Source of the DNA: Bradyrhizobium sp. DOA9
Lineage (GTDB): Bacteria; Pseudomonadota; Alphaproteobacteria; Rhizobiales; Xanthobacteraceae
DNA: 64,000 bases
Direction: 5' to 3'
NCBI RefSeq assembly: GCF_000617845.2
Contig: NZ_DF820425.1
Location: 2,841,725 to 2,905,724, forward strand
This document shows, one piece after another, positions 61,949 through 64,000 of this stretch. Positions within the stretch are counted from its first letter, which is position 1; each line of letters starts with the position of its first letter. A program made the position numbers and the translations under genes. The notes beneath the pieces are model-generated. The model was not told the DNA's origin. It did no database searches and was given only the letters and a program-made list of their open reading frames with translations.

Positions 61949-62596
61949 TTACGAACGCGACGCCGCATTGAACACCGCCAATTGCGCCTCGAACGCCCGC
62001 CTGAATGCCGGCCGCGCCTCGCCGCGGGCGACATAGGCGGCGATGTCAGGGTACTCATCGAGCAGCCCTGACGTGTTCAGCCGCCGCAGCACCGTCACCA
62101 TCATGAGGTCGCCGGCGCTGAACGCGCCGTCGAGCCAGTCGGCCTTGCCGAGGCGACGCGACAATTCGCCGAGCCGGATGCGCACGTGCTCCTGCAAGCC
62201 CGGCAGGCGCTCGGCGTACCAGCTCCTGTCGCGTTCGAACATCATGGCCATGGAGAGCTCGACGATCGGCGGCTCCACCGTGCTCAGCGCAGCGAACATC
62301 CATGCGACCGCGCGGGCGCGCGCGTTGGCATCCTTCGGCAGCAGGCCGTCATGGTGTTCGGCGATGTGGAGCACGATCGCACCGGACTCGAACAGCGTGA
62401 GATCGCCGTCCTCATAGGTCGGGATCTGTCCGAACGGATGCAGCGCGCGATGCGCCGGCTGTTTCATCGCGGCGAAGGAGAGGAGGCGAACGTCGTAGGG
62501 TTGGCCGACCTCTTCGAGTGCCCAGCGGACGCGCATGTCGCGCGCATGGCCCTTGCCGCGGTCGGGCGAGGCTTCGAAGGCGGTGATGGTGGGCAT
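61949..62596 (-). CDS. Glutathione S-transferase family protein
   Basis: A 215-residue GST. The N-terminal domain has HARDMRVRWALEEVGQPYDV, PFGQIPTYEDGDLTLFESGA and IVLHIAEHH (glutathione-binding loop with the cis-Pro and ES pair); the C-terminal domain has WLDGAFSAGDLMMVTVLRRL. ATG 62596 is chosen because it gives the family start. Repeats on both sides suggest it is monocistronic. Confidence 0.9.
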   Translation of the reverse strand: MPTITAFEASPDRGKGHARDMRVRWALEEVGQPYDVRLLSFAAMKQPAHRALHPFGQIPTYEDGDLTLFESGAIVLHIAEHHDGLLPKDANARARAVAWMFAALSTVEPPIVELSMAMMFERDRSWYAERLPGLQEHVRIRLGELSRRLGKADWLDGAFSAGDLMMVTVLRRLNTSGLLDEYPDIAAYVARGEARPAFRRAFEAQLAVFNAASRS

Positions 62597-62700
62597 GGGG
62601 GGCTCCGACTCTTGTGATGTGTCCGGAGGACGATTGGGCCAGGTGGATTCCGACAACGGTCCGGCCTTGTAGCGCGAGCTGCCTGCTTCGCGAGCGGTCT

Positions 62701-62804
62701 CGTAGGGTGGGCAAAGGCGCGCTCTTCGCGCGCCGTGCCCACGTCCTGCCGGACCCACGGAAAGATCGTGGGCACGGCGCAAGAGCGCCTTTGCCCACCC
62801 TACG
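62701..62804. repeat. Family C palindromic repeat, copy 4 (GGGCAAAGGCG variant)
   Basis: CGTAGGGTGGGCAAAGGCGC opens and GCGCCTTTGCCCACCCTACG closes an almost perfect 104-base inverted repeat; inside, GCCGTGCCCACG pairs with CGTGGGCACGGC. It ends 3 bases before the stop of the DNA glycosylase gene. Confidence 0.92.
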
Positions 62805-62807
62805 CAG

Positions 62808-63365
62808 CTACGCAGTGATCCATGCCGCCAACTCGCGCCACGGCTCCAGCGTCCAATGCCCGGATGCTGCACCCGACGGCGAGGGCAGCACGAATGTCTC
62901 CGGCCAGCTTCCATCCGGCGCCTGTCGCCCCAGCGCAATCGCAGCCGACGGCCTGCCGTAAAACAAGCTCGCCGCCTTCTTACTCGTGAACGCAATCGTC
63001 CGCGGCCGATACTTCTCCATCTTCGCCCTGAAGCCCGGCACGTCGATCGTCTCCGCCGCGATCTGGTGATCCATCCCGGCGCCGGTCTTGCAGAGATCGG
63101 TGAAGCCGATCCCGAGCGCGATCAGCGAAGCGAACTCGCTCGGCTGATAACGCCGCGGCGTGATCCCGGCCTCATGGATCGCGCGCCAGAAGCGGTTGCC
63201 GGGATGGGCGTAATAGTGTCCGAGCTCGGCCGAGCGGTTCGAGGCGGCGGTGCCGACGAAGACGAGGCGGAGTTTGGGATGGAGGAGGTCGGGGAGGCGG
63301 TGGGAGGAGGCTTTGGGCAAATCGACCAACTTTAGTGCGGTAGCTCGTATGAGCGTCGATGACAT
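62808..63365 (-). CDS. mug: Mismatch-specific DNA glycosylase, Mug/TDG type
   Basis: A 185-residue uracil-DNA glycosylase superfamily protein that removes U or T mispaired with G. LRLVFVGTAASNRSAELGHY followed by AHPGNRFWRAIHEAG is the Mug signature; the catalytic-loop Asn of the GINPG form is replaced by the A-S-N of TAASN. The intercalation-loop region reads LPSPSGAASGHW. ATG 63365 gives about 20 residues before the core. A family C repeat abuts its 3' end. Confidence 0.85.
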   Translation of the reverse strand: MSSTLIRATALKLVDLPKASSHRLPDLLHPKLRLVFVGTAASNRSAELGHYYAHPGNRFWRAIHEAGITPRRYQPSEFASLIALGIGFTDLCKTGAGMDHQIAAETIDVPGFRAKMEKYRPRTIAFTSKKAASLFYGRPSAAIALGRQAPDGSWPETFVLPSPSGAASGHWTLEPWRELAAWITA

Positions 63366-63453
63366 GCGGCTCAGGTGTCAATCCCGGATGTCGCTACGCT
63401 CATTCAGGCTACGCTTACTGGCGATCACGATGAGTTAGGGGTTGCTTAGGTGG

Positions 63454-64000
63454 TTAGCGAAGCGTACCCCACCAATCGTCCAGCGCTCTACGTGCTGTCA
63501 CGACCAGTGCCGGGAGCGATCGCGGTTTAACGTTCATGCAGCCAGGGTCGCTCTGTTGTTCTTTTTCCTTGAGGACGCCAGCCGCAACAAGCGCGGCACG
63601 GTCATCCGGACAAAACTCGGATGATTTTCGATCCAACTCCTCGAGGCTAAGTGGAGTTGCGAGAATGCAGGCACCCGTGCCGCGGTGGCCTGTGCGGTAC
63701 GCGATTGATTTGAGAATCAACTTGTAAGCGCGAGCCGCCGTGATCTCGTGATCCCACGGCGATTGCAGCCACCAATTGCCCGCGACGATCCGTGCGGTGG
63801 AGACGACGCCGACGTGGTAGGACGTCGTTTCGTCGCCAAAGCTCACGGAAAACGCATAGCGCCAATTCCAGGCGTCGACCTTCAGATCGAATGGAACAAG
63901 AAGATACTTGAACGAAGGTGCATTTCCTTCGTTCGCTGTTCGCTGGATGAATCGGTCTGCCACCTTGGTGGCCTCGAGTTGCGTGGGCGTTGCGAGCAAT
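63454..64000 (-). CDS. Hypothetical protein, probably cut by the window edge
   Basis: At least 181 residues, open to the right edge; the first possible start inside the window is a TTG at 63999, and the true start probably lies outside. The sequence is soluble (WNWRYAFSVSFGDETTSYHV, NWWLQSPWDHEITAARAYKL, LEELDRKSSEFCPDDRAALV) and matches no family I know. Base composition is less GC-rich than the genes to the left, with tandem rare codons, which hints at a transferred segment beginning near 63.4 kb. Confidence 0.6.
   Translation of the reverse strand, partial: LLATPTQLEATKVADRFIQRTANEGNAPSFKYLLVPFDLKVDAWNWRYAFSVSFGDETTSYHVGVVSTARIVAGNWWLQSPWDHEITAARAYKLILKSIAYRTGHRGTGACILATPLSLEELDRKSSEFCPDDRAALVAAGVLKEKEQQSDPGCMNVKPRSLPALVVTARRALDDWWGTLR

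Overview
The window reads as chromosomal DNA of a Bradyrhizobium-type alphaproteobacterium. The reasons are high GC throughout, an enolase-superfamily protein whose catalytic and metal residues fall at the positions I recall for the Bradyrhizobium D-tartrate dehydratase, a perfect Irr-type iron control element in front of bacterioferritin, a perfect FixK/FNR-type box, and several families of palindromic intergenic repeats of the kind scattered through Bradyrhizobium and Rhodopseudomonas genomes. No rRNA, tRNA, transposase, phage gene or CRISPR array was seen. Genus is an inference from memory, not from a search.

Layout. 1-7.3 kb: an amidase cut by the window edge, glutathione peroxidase, a DUF3297-like protein, D-tartrate dehydratase, malonyl-CoA decarboxylase, and an AraC-cupin regulator divergent from an MFS transporter. 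7.5-11.9 kb: an RND efflux adaptor and permease. 12.3-18.6 kb: an unrecognised secreted protein with a possible lysozyme-like motif, an FMO-like flavoprotein plus cupin divergent from an AraC regulator, and a hybrid histidine kinase. 18.7-27.4 kb: an XRE-cupin regulator divergent from a six-gene operon (peptide-type ABC transporter, D-amino-acid-oxidase-like flavoprotein, D-2-hydroxyacid dehydrogenase), which looks like an uptake and conversion pathway for an unknown amino-acid-like compound. 27.4-29.3 kb: a two-gene cassette of lower GC, a small beta-rich protein and a metallophosphoesterase with an unassigned C-terminal region. This is the most foreign-looking segment.

29.4-38.0 kb: PHA depolymerase, a glutathione transferase, small proteins, a second enolase-superfamily enzyme with unusual active-site residues, an AraC/GyrI-like regulator, an SMP-30-like protein, a GNAT and a GMC oxidoreductase. 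38.0-39.1 kb: a gene-free repeat cluster of at least four families. 39.1-50.0 kb: MoxR and VWA (CoxE-like) genes around a GlsB-type membrane protein, two sulfurtransferases, an L,D-transpeptidase, a hydroxyacid dehydrogenase, EttA and a lytic transglycosylase. 50.0-64.0 kb: small exported proteins in paralogous pairs, bfd and bfr under Irr-type boxes, a collagen-like protein and a small membrane protein diverging from a FixK-type box, an orphan Fis-type HTH, an SDR, a J-domain-like protein, RidA, two glutathione transferases, a Mug-type DNA glycosylase, and an AT-richer hypothetical gene at the right edge.

Most of the window is metabolic and housekeeping accessory sequence. Repeats fill most of the larger gene-free intervals, often within a few bases of a stop codon. 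Many long open frames antisense to the high-GC genes are codon-bias shadows and are left out.
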